Below are positions 1-12,278 of a DNA stretch of 64,000 nt, one piece after another. The position numbers were made by a program, and so were the translations under genes. The DNA is from Evernia prunastri (lineage: Eukaryota; Ascomycota; Lecanoromycetes; Lecanorales; Parmeliaceae): the NCBI GenBank assembly GCA_003184365.1, contig NKYR01000046.1, positions 124,001 to 188,000 on the forward strand, given 5' to 3'. The notes below the pieces were generated by a model. It searched no databases and was not told the origin of the DNA. It saw nothing but the letters and a program-made list of their open reading frames with translations. How positions within the stretch are numbered: position 1 is the stretch's first letter; each line of letters opens with the position of its first letter.

Positions 1-758
1 ATGAAGGAATGTGCTGGTTTTTGGGTATGTATTCATGGAGTGTGTCTGTCTGCAACCAGATGCGATTCCCGGGCACCGGCACCTCCCTCGTATTCAGTGG
101 ATACAGGCCACCAGCATCAAAAGATTGCCGACTCGGCAGTCTCCACTTCCATCATTCCTTCCTTCTGGAGGAGATATCCAACCCGGCTGAGCCGCATTAC
201 CGAGTCGAGTCGCAGTACCTACTCTACTTCATAAGTCGAGCTAAGTTTGAACGTGGGGAATGAAAGGTCCAAGCAGCATTTAGGTCAGTGAGCCCGGTCC
301 GCTATTGGATTTCATCCTTTCAGCGTCGAATGGAGTTTCAACAGCGTGCCCACAGAGTCTTGAGTGAGACTTCGAGGACGAGGACGAGGACGAAGTACAC
401 GCACGCGTCGTCGACATTTCACCTTTATGGCGAGCAGATATCACGGGCTAGACTTGGGAGGGAGACTGATAGTGCGGATATCAACGCAACTAGTTGCAAG
501 CGATGGGAGGAAAAGGGAGGACTTGATAATAGAACGCACCCCTTCTGCCACTTTGGTTCTGTAGAAGAGGTACCGGAAGGTCAGAGTGGGTGGGAGTGGA
601 CAGCTTGCTTCCTTTCAGGTAAATACAAACACTGCTGCAGAGTCGATATACAAGGCTGCTTTTTACGATTGTATATCTCGTGCGGTCATATTCTCTCGAC
701 CTGAAAGGCTTCTGTCTCGTCTCACGCTTCTCACATCCCTTTTGAAGTATGACCTCAC
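1..758. other. Intergenic left edge
   Basis: No convincing gene. Several short open frames occur on both strands, but none has a recognisable domain, a splice-supported extension or a plausible start context. The right part is the 3' flank of the minus-strand AIF-like gene. Confidence 0.4.
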
Positions 759-2560
759 TCACATCTTTATTTCCCCTGGCAATGGAATGTTTCTGACATC
801 TAAGCCCTTTCGCAATTCCGACAGCCCAGGCATTTTCCCTTGCCTCATCAATTCCGCACTCTGGGTCATGATTGGATCCATCATCATACTCGCCACAGCT
901 ACCACTGTGTCACCTTTCCCGTAGAAGGCAGCAAACTTGCCTTCTTTTGGCTGACCTTGCAAAACCAATTCATCCCATCCATTCGGAGTATTACCGCAGT
1001 ATCTCAGCTGACTGCCCATTGCTGACCAGAACACTGGTATGAAGACCTTTGGCTTGGAGGAAGGCGAGACGATAGTCTTAGCAACAGCGCGGCCTGCATT
1101 CTGTGCGACGTTCCAATGCTCGATACGGGTCAAGCTACCATTGCTCCCAGGGCCGTGATAGGGATATGTTGCTATATCGCCAATCGCATAGACATCTTTG
1201 TGACCCTTGACAGCAAAATGTTCGTCGACCTGAAGAGAGCCGTCCTTTTCTAAGGACACTGCTTTGTTGTCTTTCAAGAAGCCAGTAGCTGGGCCGACGC
1301 CGGTGCCAAGGATGACGAGATCGGCAGGCAGAATGGTACCATCTTTTAAGGTGACCGAGCCAACCTTTTTGGAATCCTCCTTGGAGGGTCCGGCAGCCTC
1401 GACACCAGCATTCATGTGGAACTTGACACCATTCTTGGAGACAAGATTTTGGAAAACTTCACCAACTTCGGCGCCCATGATGCGCTCCAAAGGGCGAGAT
1501 TCCATGCCGACGATGGTGACATCGTTGCCAGAGGCTAGGCAGTTTCCAACTTCCATTCCTATGAAGGAGGAGCCCACGACGACAATCTTCTTGCCCTTCT
1601 TCTCACCAACAGCAGAGACGATAGCTTGCGCATCCGGAAGTGAGCGGAGCAGGAATACGTTGGAAAGATCTTTGAATCCGGGCAAGGGCAGTGATTTGGG
1701 TACACCACCAGTGGCGAGGATGAGCTTGGTGTAAGGGTAGGAAGAACCAGACTTGGTGGATACTGACTTCTTTTCAAAGTCGACGCTGATAACTTCGTCC
1801 GACACCGTTTCAATGGAGGATTCTTTGTACCATTCCTGGGGTCGCAATTCCAGTTTGGATGCGTCTGTCATCAGGGCTTTAGAGAGTTTGGTACGGTCGA
1901 TAGGGAGGTTAGGCTCGGTCGAGATCATGATGATGGCGCCTTTAAACTCCTGCTCACGGAGGGCCTGCACAGCGCCCAATGCTCCACTTCCTCCTCCCAC
2001 AACCACGACCTTCTCTTGACCCTGAGCCTTGCACTTAGTATTGACAGGCCTCCTGCTCGCCTTGATTGTGCTCTCCTCTCCTTTTATATAGACACCTCCG
2101 TTCTTTTCCAGGATCTCGAATTTGGCCAAAGGGTCTAGAGCTGGGGCATCCTCGACATCACCGGAAGCGACATTGAAGCAAGCTAGAAGAATGGATCAGT
2201 ACGCCCTTTACTGGATGGGCATCGCAAATGATTGGACTCACCTCCGTGCCATGCGCAGGTTAGTCTTCCATCAGGGCTCAGGACTCCCAACTTCAATGGT
2301 GCTCCGTAATGAGTGCATTTGGAACTCATAGCATGAGTCTTGCCATTCACATTGGCCAGCAAGACCTTGCCATCTTCGATACCTTCAACCTCCACCTCGC
2401 GCTTCTCTCCGGCCTTTAGGTCGAGCTTGGAGAGACCCTTGATCTGGTACTCTTGTGCCATAACTCTAATTGAGGTGGTGAATGTTGATATTGGAAACTT
2501 GGAGAAGCGTGAAGGACTACGATTTACGAGTCGAGGTATGTGATGAAGAATGGGTGACAT
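759..2560 (-). CDS. AIF-like FAD/NAD(P)H oxidoreductase with N-terminal Rieske domain (AIFM3/Nfrl type)
   Basis: Two exons, 2560-2242 and 2182-759, with a 59-nt GTGAGT...CTAG intron in phase 1. The product is 580 aa. The first 33 residues are Arg/Ser-rich and look like a mitochondrial presequence; a second Met at 2461 could give a shorter cytosolic form. A Rieske [2Fe-2S] domain follows, with ligands in CTHYGAPL (C82, H84) and CAWHG (C102, H105); the intron splits the second ligand box. From about residue 140 comes a pyridine-nucleotide-disulphide oxidoreductase fold with the FAD motif VVVVGGGSGALGA, the second dinucleotide motif VVVGSSFIGMEVG and the FAD-binding YAIGDIA. In this family electrons pass from NAD(P)H through FAD to the iron-sulphur centre, and members are linked to redox balance and cell death. 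The physiological acceptor is unknown. Family assignment is strong; localisation is inferred. Confidence 0.93.
2183..2241 (-). other. Intron of the AIF-like gene
   Basis: GTGAGT donor and CTTCTAG acceptor, 59 nt. Splicing restores WHG-ACF at the second Rieske ligand pair. Without splicing the frame runs into a stop. Confidence 0.85.
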
Positions 2561-2982
2561 GTAAAGGATGTGAGGTTATGGGTGGATATTGCGGGGATGA
2601 CCCCATAGAGTAAGGTACCTAAGCTGCAGCCTCGCAGCTTTGATCAATAATACATAATAATAATGTCATCATTACAGCTTCACTTGCCAACTCTAATCGA
2701 TAATACGGGCGCTAGTAATTAGTGCAGCCAATGACAGGCGCTGCGATTACTTTTACTTGCCAAGCTCACGGTCTGTAGGTTAGCTCCATTCTTTAAAGTA
2801 ATTACCTGAGGCGTTCGAACTTTACACCGATATACGGAGTACCATGAGTAGACTCCATCACCATACAACTACTGGCAAAAGTAGTATTATAGACCTAATG
2901 CTTCATGCTTCATAATTCCTGAAAAGCAAGCACGCTAAACCGCAGATCAAAAATCCGTACAATCCATTAATCGCTTTGTCCA

Positions 2983-4741
2983 TCATCGCCCGCTGTCAGG
3001 GAACGATCTGTCATCATTCCCAGACCCTTTGCCGCTGCTGCCATATGGTGTCGAGCTGGCCTGCTGGTGATATTCTCGCCTCGGTCCATCAATCGGTGCC
3101 AGGTCATCTGCCATTGCATCCTCATAGCTTGGAGGTGCTTCGTTTGGAATATCCGACGGAGAAGGCTCCACATGCCCACTTTGCGCCTGAGCAGGTGGCC
3201 GGGAAGGCCCAGGAGAGGTCCCCGAGGAGGGCCCGTTTGCAAAGTCAGGGGGCCGGAGATTCGTATTCGCTGCTTGCTGCGCAGTAGGCCGGTCCGCCAT
3301 TTGGTCCAGCAGGGCTTGGGGTGGGGCGATACCAGAGTAGACCTCCACAGGCATTCGAACAACTAGGACCGCAAGTTCAGGCTTCGGGCTATCAGCAGAA
3401 GTCATCGCGTGAATAGATCCAGACCTACATTGATTTTCTGGGCAGAGCCCCAAGACAAGCCAACCTTGACTTCCAAGTCGTAGCGGCGAGAAATGTTACA
3501 AGTCGTAAAGGATGGTGACACCGTGCTTGGCAAAGGGCGCTGCTTCCACAGGTTTGAGTCGACCTCTAGAATCTTGTTGCCATCACCGCCAACAACGCTG
3601 TTCAGAGCCTTGTCTATGTTCGCTTGACTCAATATCACCCAGCTTTGAGCCTCTTGCCTTCGTAGTTCGTTGGCGCGAATGGCGGTGGAGCCCACAAGCG
3701 TGATACTTAGCGTTCTCAGGTATATAGTGGCCGGACTTTCATTCTTCTTGCTGATCAGTATCCGTAGGGGCAGCGGTTCGTTGCAGGTGATGGTGGCTGG
3801 ATCAGGCAAGCGACCGTCAATACTTATGCTTGGAGGCGGCACTTTAGGCACCGATGAATCGGCCGTTGCTGTAGACACCTTCTGAAAGAGCCCAAGTCTT
3901 TCGGGCACGTCGATGCTAGGACTGAATTGGTGGGATCTTCTGGCGTATGATTCTCGTTTGTTGGGAGGTGGTCGAGGGGGTTCGATTGGAAGAAATGTGA
4001 AAGGGTAGGTCTATCAAAGGAGTCAATCAGAGGCCGTGAACTCTTTCCTGGCTCGTCGGCCTATCCAATCAAGGGTCTCAGCATACTGCTCTGAAATTCT
4101 CCTTATAGAATGCTGGTCGCTGCACGGTAGCTTTCAAATAGTAGCGTATTTCTGCCTCCCCCGGAAGTCCGTTGAGAGAAGGTGGCAGGGTTCTCTTAGT
4201 ATGGTTATTTGTGTCTCTTGGAATATCAAATCGTAAGGCACTCAGGTTTGATAGCAAGGAGGAGTTGTTGGAACAGTCATTGTTAAAGGGCACCTGACGT
4301 TCATATTAGGCAGGGGTCGGCACGCGTTTTCTATTGTTCAGAGCATACCTTGAATCGAAAATGGTATCTATGAGAACCTGAAGGTAGTGTATAAGCCTGA
4401 TCCGGGCCTGTTGCCCTCAGGAGCTCCGGTGTTGGGAAAACAGTGAGAACCTTGTAGAGAAGCTATGATGACGATCAAAAACGGCGTCCTCTGTCAAGTG
4501 CAGCCCAACAAGATTCACTTACCTTGTGGACCTCTTGTCGTGAAGCTTCCTTCTCGAAGCCGTCATAATTACGGCGCACGTTGAGATTCCCAGCCAAACA
4601 AGATCTACTCTCCCCCTCCATCTTTACAGTTATTGCAGAAACCGTCTCAGGACCCATTATGCTCAGGATGACCACTCCACTGATCTGGTCGAGGTTCGTG
4701 AAGGCGCCCCGAGGCTTGTCGAGCTGTATCCGGACGGACAT
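2983..4741 (-). CDS. Arrestin-like trafficking adaptor (ART family) with PPSY motif
   Basis: Five exons are predicted: 4741-4523, 4450-4349, 4293-4087, 4010-3429 and 3381-2983, all joining in phase 0. They encode about 502 aa. The first ATG of the frame is at 4741 (MSVRIQLDKPRG). The N-terminal half is an arrestin_N fold: the start strand, GVVILSIMGPETVSAITVKM, and the FRFKVPF strand. The arrestin_C half follows in exon 4. The tail is Pro/Ser-rich and disordered and carries APPSYEDAM, a PPxY motif of the kind that binds WW domains of Rsp5/NEDD4 ubiquitin ligases. Known family role: recruiting the ligase to plasma-membrane transporters for endocytosis. The last intron (47 nt) uses a weaker AAG acceptor chosen because it restores N-PELAVL; the other introns are better supported. 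Which transporters it serves cannot be told. Confidence 0.85.
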
Positions 4742-5210
4742 GCTGGATGACAGATACAAGTAATGTCTGTCTTTGACTCGGTGCTTTTAGGGAACGTCTT
4801 GGTACAAGAGAGGATGACAGTGCATCGTCTGCCTGCGACTTGGCACCTGCAGAGCGAGCATGTTTTCCTCCGAAACTGCCTTATGGGAAGAAAGACATGC
4901 GGATGAGGCGGGCTGTGCTCGGAAAGCTTGGGACAAAGGCAGGAACAACCATATCCCGAATGTCCGTTTCAATCGTAACAACTCCGTACATTAAGTATCT
5001 GATCAATTTGGCAGCATGATTCAGTCTTGATACCCTTGATGCCTCATTACATGGTTTTCATCATCAAGCTACTGACTATCTAGCGATACCCTAAGCTTGA
5101 AAGCAATCATACACTGTGATTATCCGTACACTCCCCATCAGTGTAGACAGTATGCCTTCAATGCTTCCGAGCCACGGCATGTTCTCAATAACGACCTACG
5201 CAAATGATTA
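4742..5210. other. Intergenic, upstream of the arrestin gene and 3' of the coilin-like gene
   Basis: About 470 nt between two minus-strand genes. It should hold the arrestin promoter and the coilin-like gene's 3' UTR. I see no conserved coding frame. Confidence 0.4.
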
Positions 5211-8200
5211 TCATCTACCCCGTGTCGACTTTTTGGTGGTGCTTTTCTTCGTGACGCCATTACGAGGTTCGCCCGTCCTAGGCTTTTGCACCCATCCTGG
5301 CCCCGCCGGCAAAATGTAGCTATCGTCATCATTATATGAGTCATCTGGAGGATCCACAGTATCGCTTGAGATGGTCAGGTCGACGATTTGAGAAGAATAA
5401 ACCGGTTGCGATGGACGAGGGATGCTCGCACCATCATCTTCATATTCATCCTCGGAATAATCAGGCTCCCAGTCGCGGTTGGACTCTCTCTGGGATGAAC
5501 CAATCCTCTTATTGCGCTTGGATTTGCGTTGACTCGGGGGCGAAATAGGATCTTCTTCGGAGAGCTCATGTTTGATCTCCCTTTGCTGTGACATTCGTTT
5601 CTCGAAAGCTTGCGAGAATAACTCTGGTAATGATTCGTCAGAGTCAGGTCCGTCGAACACATTGAACACATTTGGCGACGTCAGAGTAGGGGATACGATG
5701 CTTTGGGACCGAGATTGGTCGTTTTCCGGCGAGGTGAGATCTTGGGACGTGATTTGGGGGCCTGCTTCTAGAAGGCCCGAGCGATCCTGGGCTTCCTGCT
5801 GGAATACTTCAATGTCGTCGTTTATTTGTGGTAGATTGGGGTAGTCAACCGCGGATCTACGATTCGATATGATTAAGCGAGCAGGAGACTCGTCAGGGCC
5901 CCGCGGAGGGACGCTTTCAGCGATTTCAGAACCTGAAGCATGTACAGGCCCTGACGTCCGGAGCGCTGCTGGCGGCGGCGACGATACCACCTGGACTCCG
6001 TTGGCAAGTGGGCTTGAGCTGAAACCGTGAAACATCAGCGAAGGTGGGCCCACAAGAGCAGGCTCGTTGAGGTCGTTTCTCTCGCTAGAAGGCCCCCCAT
6101 CCTGCCGGTCAATCAACTCATCACTGACTTCGGAACGGACGCTCGACCGCCATCCGGCATCTCTAATCAGCTCAGATATTTCTTGTCGAGCTTCTTCGCT
6201 AGGTCCAGCAACTCCCTCGTTGTAGAGATCTTGGATTGCGCCATTTAGACCAACGCTTTGCGGGACGGCGTCCATATTATGACCTTCTTTAGTAACAGCG
6301 CTTTCATTTGAGTCAGGAGGGTCGACGATAGGAGGTTGAGCTTGCAGCACATCATTCTGATTGCCCTTTTCTCCTGCAACTTCTACTAAAACTGGTTTGA
6401 TCAATTCGTCGAACGAAATCTCAATTTTTCCATTGTCGTCTTCGCCCATTTCGTCGTGATAACCCGGCATCTCGAATTTGGAGTAGAGACGTTCGCCAGT
6501 TTGCTCGTCATGTTGTATATCTTTCGAAAGTCGATCACGCTTTGCAAGCGTCATTGATAGGGTGCCGTCGTCCAAGATTGCATCGATAATGGCTGTTCGG
6601 TATTCCGATATCCTAGGCTGCCAATTGGTTTCTGCCGACATTTCGAGCTGTTTGAAGGCAACAACATTACCCTTCGCGGCTGTGTCTAAAGTCAAAGGTG
6701 AAAATTCAGAAAAGTCTTCGGGCAGAATCGGAAGGTCGTTTGACAGGTCGTGTGTCTTCTCAATGTCGACAAGCGTGTCTGCAGAGGCATCTTGGGTTTC
6801 GTGGAGTAATTGTTTATTAGCTCTGATTGAGTCTTCAGAGTTTTCATCATGTGAGAGCTCCTGGTCTTTGCTCTCCGGACTGGCTTTCTTCGTCGATGGT
6901 TCTTCAGCATCCTGTCTCTGCCAGTCGTCCTCATTGAGGCGCGAGACCTTACTTTGTAGATCGTAGGAACTTTCTTCCTCATAATCAGGTCTGTTGCGAC
7001 GTGCAGCTTTGTGACTGTCTTCGTAGTAGTCCTCATTGTTACGCTTTCGTTTTTTCCCCTTTCGCTTTTTGCCCTTGCCTGTTTTATATCCTCTCTGCTG
7101 CTGAGGGTCCCATCTCTGAACGAATGGAAATGGCGGCGTGCTCAGCTCAATCCCATCGTAGCAGCATTCTACAGCTCGCAGATCAATCTTGTCTTTCCAG
7201 CTCTCATCTTCGGCGGCAGCCGCAACATCCTCAACTGTCTCGATCAACCCATCTACCTGAGGCTTTTTTATAGGCCTTACGTCTTTCATCAGCTTCTCCC
7301 TCGTCTTCATTTCATCGTCCTTGGTCTTTGGTGTTTTAAGGCCCAAAGAGCCAAAGAGCATACGCTTTGCGCCAGACATGTCAAGCTTAGATCGACGATT
7401 TTGGGGTTCAGGCACCGGGGATGTATCTGCTTTCGAGACTTCCATGGCACTGGGAGTGTTTGGCAAAACGTTTGGTTCGGAAGGTCCTGTACTCGAATCG
7501 GCCGCTATTATACTTGCTGCGATAGCATCTGTAGAACCGGCCAGCGGAGTTTCTTTGGCTTTCGTGGGTGAACCATACGCCGAATCCGGGACTTCTGCAC
7601 TCGTCAAGGAGCTGATAGGGCCATTCGCTGAAGGTTGTTTAGGCTCAACCTTTCCTGAACTATCCTCGCTTTCTGGCCGATCAGCCTTAGTGGTGTCGTG
7701 AGGGGCTGCAGCCTTGGAGAGTGGATCATCTACAGACGATTGATCCTCTATCTTTCCAGCATGCTTCTCATGCAGGCTGGGGTCAGGACTGACGTCGATG
7801 CCACCAGCAATGATCGAAGTCAGCAAAGCCTGTCTCTTGGCCTCGACAGCAGCGCGAACTCCCCCAGCAGCAACCGTGTCCTGTCTTTCCGAAAGGCTAA
7901 TATCTTCCTCGAACTTGCGTAAATCAGATTTAGTGGCAGTAGCTGGGAGAATTCCCTTGCTTTTGATAAATCTGAGCTTCTTACTCTCCTTCCTCCGCTT
8001 GTTACGGCTACGGGTCACATTACTCCCATTGCCAGGTGGTGTGGTGGTTGCAGGCGAGGCCGTGGCTACAGACGGCGCCTTATTTGGAGGTGGTTTCGAT
8101 TTGACATTGTGGGCTGCCCGCTTTCGCTTTTGACCGGTCTTCGGGGGCTCAGACTCGGACTCGCTGCTGCTGGAGGACGAGGATCCTGAAGATGATGTCT

Positions 8201-9613
8201 CAGACGTTTCAGATTTGTGGTCTATATCCTTGGTTGGGTGCTGGTCTGGTTCTGAATCTGAGCTCGAATTGCTAGAGGATGATCCAGAAGAGGACGTCTC
8301 ATCGTCGGATAGTTGATCGTCCGAGGACGTGGTGGAGCTCGATTGTGATCCTTCAAAAAAGCTCTAGCCACTAGTTAGCGAAGACATTTTCAGCGCTATA
8401 GTATATCGCGAAATGAACCGAAGGCTTCGAACTTTGAGGGGACGCAACATACATCGCTAGATTCGGTCTCTTCAACTTGTGGTTCGGCGTTTTCTTTATC
8501 AGATTCGTCCACCTTGTCAAGTTCGAAATTGCCGTCCTCCGAGTCTTCCGATTCTTGAATTGTTGCAGGCGTTGCAGACTCGGCACCTTCGAAACGCACA
8601 CTTCTACCACTACCGGCCGAGTCCCGCCTAATTGTCCGTTGGGGGCTTGCTGAGGAATCTCGAAGAATGCTTCTGATCATCTCGGAAGATTTTGGACCTG
8701 ATATTCCGGTACCACGCTTTCGGACTCTGATTTTCGGTCGGCTATTTGGGGCTTCATCCTGTCCATAAATATCGAGTAGAGGATTGCTGTATTGTCCAGC
8801 AAATGGTTTCCCACTCTCATCCACCAACTGTAGCAGGCCTAATCCTTTGGGCGATCTTCTGGACCTAGCAGTTCGTTGTCGCTGAACATCGTCCGGACTT
8901 ACGCGCTCGTCCACATCCGCACCACCACCAATGTCGTTTTGCAAGTCCTCTATTTCGGCACTCAGATCGTCCTCTTCCTCATCGCCCGGAGCAAAGTCAG
9001 CTTCATGGTGACTCTCGTCGCCCGTTGTAGCTTCGTCGGCATCGTCAAAGCCAGCCCTGACTATGACTTGCCTATCGTTGTTTGGCTCCTCGGTGTCAAT
9101 GTCGTCTTCCTTGTCGTACGTAATGCGTCTTCTCTTCCTCGGAGGTATTCTTATGGCTGGTCTGTCTGCTCGTCGTAGAAAAGGGCGCCCAAAGGCCACA
9201 CCGTCCACCAAATGCTTGCCATCTGCAGCGATCTGGTGTCGTCCAGAGATTTTCCGAAAGCGTAGATCTTGAGTCTGTAGAGGCCGTATACTGCAAATGT
9301 ATCAGTATGGTCTGGACAAGATTGTGAGCAAGGACCTCGACTGTGCTACCTACCACACCTCATCATCCTCCTTCAGTACTTGATTGAGCTCGAAAAAGTG
9401 CAGACACTCAAAACCGCGCACTTCTACCGAGTAGTCCTCAAGGCCCCAGTCCTCGGACTCGAGAGGCAGGACTTCGTTGACCTGTTCCAAGAACTGCGAG
9501 ATCGTAATACTGTTGCCGACTGCGAGAAGTGGAGGTCGGACTGCCGATGCCAAGGTCCATAATACTTGCACTGGTGGCAAACCGTGCCTTTGTACAGTTA
9601 GCTGAAGCCTCAT
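5211..9613 (-). CDS. Large nuclear coilin-like protein (DUF7357-type N-terminus)
   Basis: Three exons: 9613-9354, 9290-8453 and 8363-5211 (introns 63 and 89 nt), predicting 1416 aa. Residues 1-95 form a compact domain starting MRLQLTVQRHGLPPVQVLW, then GFECLHFFELNQVLKEDDEVC and IRPL; this resembles the ubiquitin-like N-terminal self-association domain of coilin. A basic NLS-like run, IRIPPRKRRR, follows near residue 140. Long Ser/Asp/Glu-rich disorder and a second Lys-rich block (GKGKKRKGKKRKR) come next. At about residues 905-1035 a folded segment contains GNVVAFKQLEMSAETNWQP, then ISEYR and ISFDELIKPVLV, matching my recollection of the C-terminal tudor-like domain of coilin (KIAFKLLEL...SDYKEG...FWKELIDP). 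The remainder is low complexity, ending STTKKSTRGR. Coilin scaffolds Cajal bodies for snRNP maturation. Gene structure is solid; the coilin identity is my inference from two patches in the right order. Confidence 0.85.
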
Positions 9614-9820
9614 GGCTGCAGGTTCCAGAATTCGACGGTTATGGGTTGTGGGTGGACATGAGTTGGCGATCGCGCGTTGGCGCGGGGCCGCAGTTTAATA
9701 TCGGACTTAGAGTACTCTTAGCGAGCCTATGATTTGAGTAAATTATTCACTTTATTGAGTTCGTGGTAAATGGTATGGTAGACAAATCCTACAGCACAAT
9801 TTCGAAGCAAAAACGCGTTT
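9614..9820. promoter_or_regulatory. Upstream region of the coilin-like gene
   Basis: This 207-nt interval separates the coilin-like start codon from the stop of the RPA43 gene on the same strand. It must carry both the coilin-like promoter and the RPA43 3' end, so it is compact. No specific box is assigned. Confidence 0.3.
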
Positions 9821-10873
9821 TCAATACCTGGCTCTATGCTTCGGACTTGGCGATTTATCTACATCCATTGCACCATCAAAATCATTCACAATTGCTCCTG
9901 ACATAGCGTTCGGAGGCTCCTTCTGCCAACCCATTTGCTTCCTTCCTGTACGCGGTACTCTTATTCTTTCCTGTTCTTGCAACTGCCTTTCTTCGTCCTC
10001 GTCCAGCATGGTACCCTCAATACTCACAAACCCACTCTCACGATCCATGCTCTTCGATGTGTCCACGTCTTTTACTCGAAAGTGTAGCAGTCCCTTGATC
10101 CTTTTACCTGCCTGGTCGTGAAAATAGCCTTCCGCGTCTTCCAAAATCTGCCCAGCCGCATCGTCCTCTCCCGATTCTCCCACTCCGTCTGAGTCGGACA
10201 TTGTGTCTCTCGCAGCGTTCTTCAATTTTCTCTTTCCTGAAACTTTCATCCCACCAGCTACCCACTTCCAATCCTTTGGTAATCTTCTCCTTTCAATGCT
10301 CGCGTTGAAGAAGTTCAAGCACAGAAGCCCAATAGTGCTCTCACTCTGGAGATTGACATAGCCCTCTATCAAGCTTCCCCTGCGTGGTTTGAAAATGACA
10401 AACTCCGCAGTGAGCCAGACGAAGCTGGACGCGTATTCGTCCACCGCTCGCGCGTAAGCCGGTCTGGACGCTTTGGTCTGAGGGTCGGTGGAGAGCCGCG
10501 CATTTGAATAAGATATTATGACACCATGGAACGGTGGGTAGTACGTGAGAATGAGCGGAGAAATATGCTCGGCGCAAATGCCTTGTAAAGCATGCTTTTG
10601 AGAGATTGGTGGTAATGGTAGGTACAAGGACGAGGTCTGCTGGTAGAACGGAGAGACTGGCTCTCCCCGGGACAGTGTCTTCGGTCTGACTTGAGCTTCA
10701 GGGGGTTTTGCCGATTTACTTGATCTGTGCTTCTTTGTCGGAGAGGCCATATCAAACTCAACCTCATTCTCAGCATGTCGCTTCCGCTTTTTCCCGCTAT
10801 TTTCAACGTCCTTGTTTTTAGACTTCCCGGACTCTTTGCGTCCAAGCTGCGGGCTCTCACTCTCCATTGACAT
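9821..10873 (-). CDS. RPA43: DNA-directed RNA polymerase I subunit RPA43
   Basis: Single exon, 350 aa, ATG at 10873. The N-terminus is Lys/Arg-rich (GKKRKRHAENEV, SPTKKHRSSK) and probably holds the nuclear/nucleolar signal. Residues about 82-130 (LYLPLPPISQKHAL, then LTYYPPFHGVIISYSNARLS) match the Rpb7/A43 N-terminal SHS2-like fold. Residues about 150-200 (VWLTAEFVIFKPRRGSLIEG, then STIGLLCLNFFNASI) match the OB domain, followed by a conserved late segment LLHFRVKDVDTSKSMDRESG. A43 forms the Pol I stalk with A14 and contacts Rrn3 at rDNA promoters. It is transcribed divergently from the J-protein gene, sharing a 242-nt promoter interval. Confidence 0.9.
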   Translation of the reverse strand: MSMESESPQLGRKESGKSKNKDVENSGKKRKRHAENEVEFDMASPTKKHRSSKSAKPPEAQVRPKTLSRGEPVSPFYQQTSSLYLPLPPISQKHALQGICAEHISPLILTYYPPFHGVIISYSNARLSTDPQTKASRPAYARAVDEYASSFVWLTAEFVIFKPRRGSLIEGYVNLQSESTIGLLCLNFFNASIERRRLPKDWKWVAGGMKVSGKRKLKNAARDTMSDSDGVGESGEDDAAGQILEDAEGYFHDQAGKRIKGLLHFRVKDVDTSKSMDRESGFVSIEGTMLDEDEERQLQEQERIRVPRTGRKQMGWQKEPPNAMSGAIVNDFDGAMDVDKSPSPKHRARY

Positions 10874-11115
10874 ATTTATTTACTTGTCAATTGTCGAGGA
10901 TGATGTCTTCAAGATCCCACAAACTTTTTTCGATAAAGCTCGAGAATTAGACTTTCGGCTAGAGTAGCTTCAACGGCTAAAACCCCCACGCGTGACGCGA
11001 TACGAGCAATATGCCGAGCCGCGAATAGGCGCAAGTGTTTTCAACACTTGTCTTCACCCAACACATACAATTTGTGGACCTCCAACATGTGCTGTACAGA
11101 AAGCATTCACCTACC
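10874..11115. promoter_or_regulatory. Bidirectional promoter, RPA43 / J-domain protein
   Basis: 242 nt between divergent ATGs at 10873 (-) and 11116 (+). It contains a GC-rich patch with CACGCGTGACGCGATACGAG near 10987. That a single element drives both genes is inference from spacing. Confidence 0.45.
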
Positions 11116-12278
11116 ATGTCAACAACAGCAATTCTAGCCTACGCTGGATGGTCCTTCCTACCTAATGTATGTGGATTCACTATCAGCAAGCTAGTTCAAG
11201 CGTGCCTGCATATGCGTTTCTCAAGGTTGTACCTCACTAACATTGAAATCAACAGCTCGTGACAGGGTGGCTCCAATCCATTTACTATGGCATCACTATC
11301 CGCGCCGGTGACCCTAAGCCCCAGCCAGGGAGTCCCAGATACGTGAAGCATAGACGGCGTATACACATCACAGTAATTCTTGTTTACCTGCTATACACTC
11401 TCTATGAAGCGGACTATATAATGCGGCTGAGTGGGGACTTCTACCAAGACCTCGGTCTTGCCCCAGGTGTGGAAGAAAAGCAAATAAAGTCGAGATTCAG
11501 GAGGCTAGCCGCTCTTCAGCATCCGGACAAAGTTCCTACGGACGACCCAATCCGACATGCAGCCGCCGAATCCAACTTTGTCAAACTCAAAACCGCTCAA
11601 GACACCCTTTCTGATCCCATCAAACGCTTCGCCTACGAACGCTTCGGTCCTGATGTGCTGAAATGGCAGCATTGTAAAACGATACGAGATTACTTGGTCA
11701 CCGGCATACAGACTTCCTCCCTACCACTCTACGCCGGCTCGACCCTCACGATGGCTCTCTTGAGCCTCACAAGTTATCTCCAATGGGGACGCTTCTGGCG
11801 ATACCTGACCTTTGCTGGTCTTTTCCTACTCGAATATCACACAATCACGCGGCCTTACCCCTCGCCGTTACTCACCAAAGTTTTCAACCCAATACTCGGC
11901 AAATTGGCACTCCACCCACCACTGCTATCCTTTCAGCTCCTCACTCTAGCGCGCAAGGCAACATTTACTCTCTTCATCGCCTTCTCTCAGCTAGGCAACC
12001 TCTTTCCTCAAGGAAAACCCACCTCTGCTGCAACCACTTCTCAACACGACCTGCAGCAGCTGGTGAGACTCGAGGGAACCGCCAAGGCCAGTGACATTGA
12101 ATCGAGCAGGTTGCTGGCGATGGATATGGCGCCTTTTGTGGGTGACGAGCCGGGCACGAAGGAATTGAGGGGAAGAGTAAAGGAATGGCTAGTGAACAAC
12201 ACTATCAGGGCAGATCCGGAGGTTAGAGATGCGATGGGGAGAGTTATCAAATCTAAGCAGAACCAGCGACGCTTATAA
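11116..12278 (+). CDS. Membrane-associated J-domain (DnaJ/HSP40) co-chaperone
   Basis: Exon 1 is 11116-11166 and exon 2 is 11256-12278, 357 aa. The 89-nt GTATGT intron has a clear CACTAAC branch-point-like site 15-20 nt before its AACAG acceptor. Exon 1 encodes MSTTAILAYAGWSFLPN and exon 2 opens LVTGWLQSIYYGITIRAGDP. A hydrophobic span (ITVILVYLLYTLYEA) precedes the J domain (about 70-140), which carries LQHPDKVP, the HPD signature that stimulates Hsp70 ATPase. After it come further hydrophobic stretches (LTMALLSLTSYL, YLTFAGLFLLEYHTI). This is a polytopic J protein, probably ER or another endomembrane; the Hsp70 partner and side of the membrane cannot be read. Confidence 0.9.
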
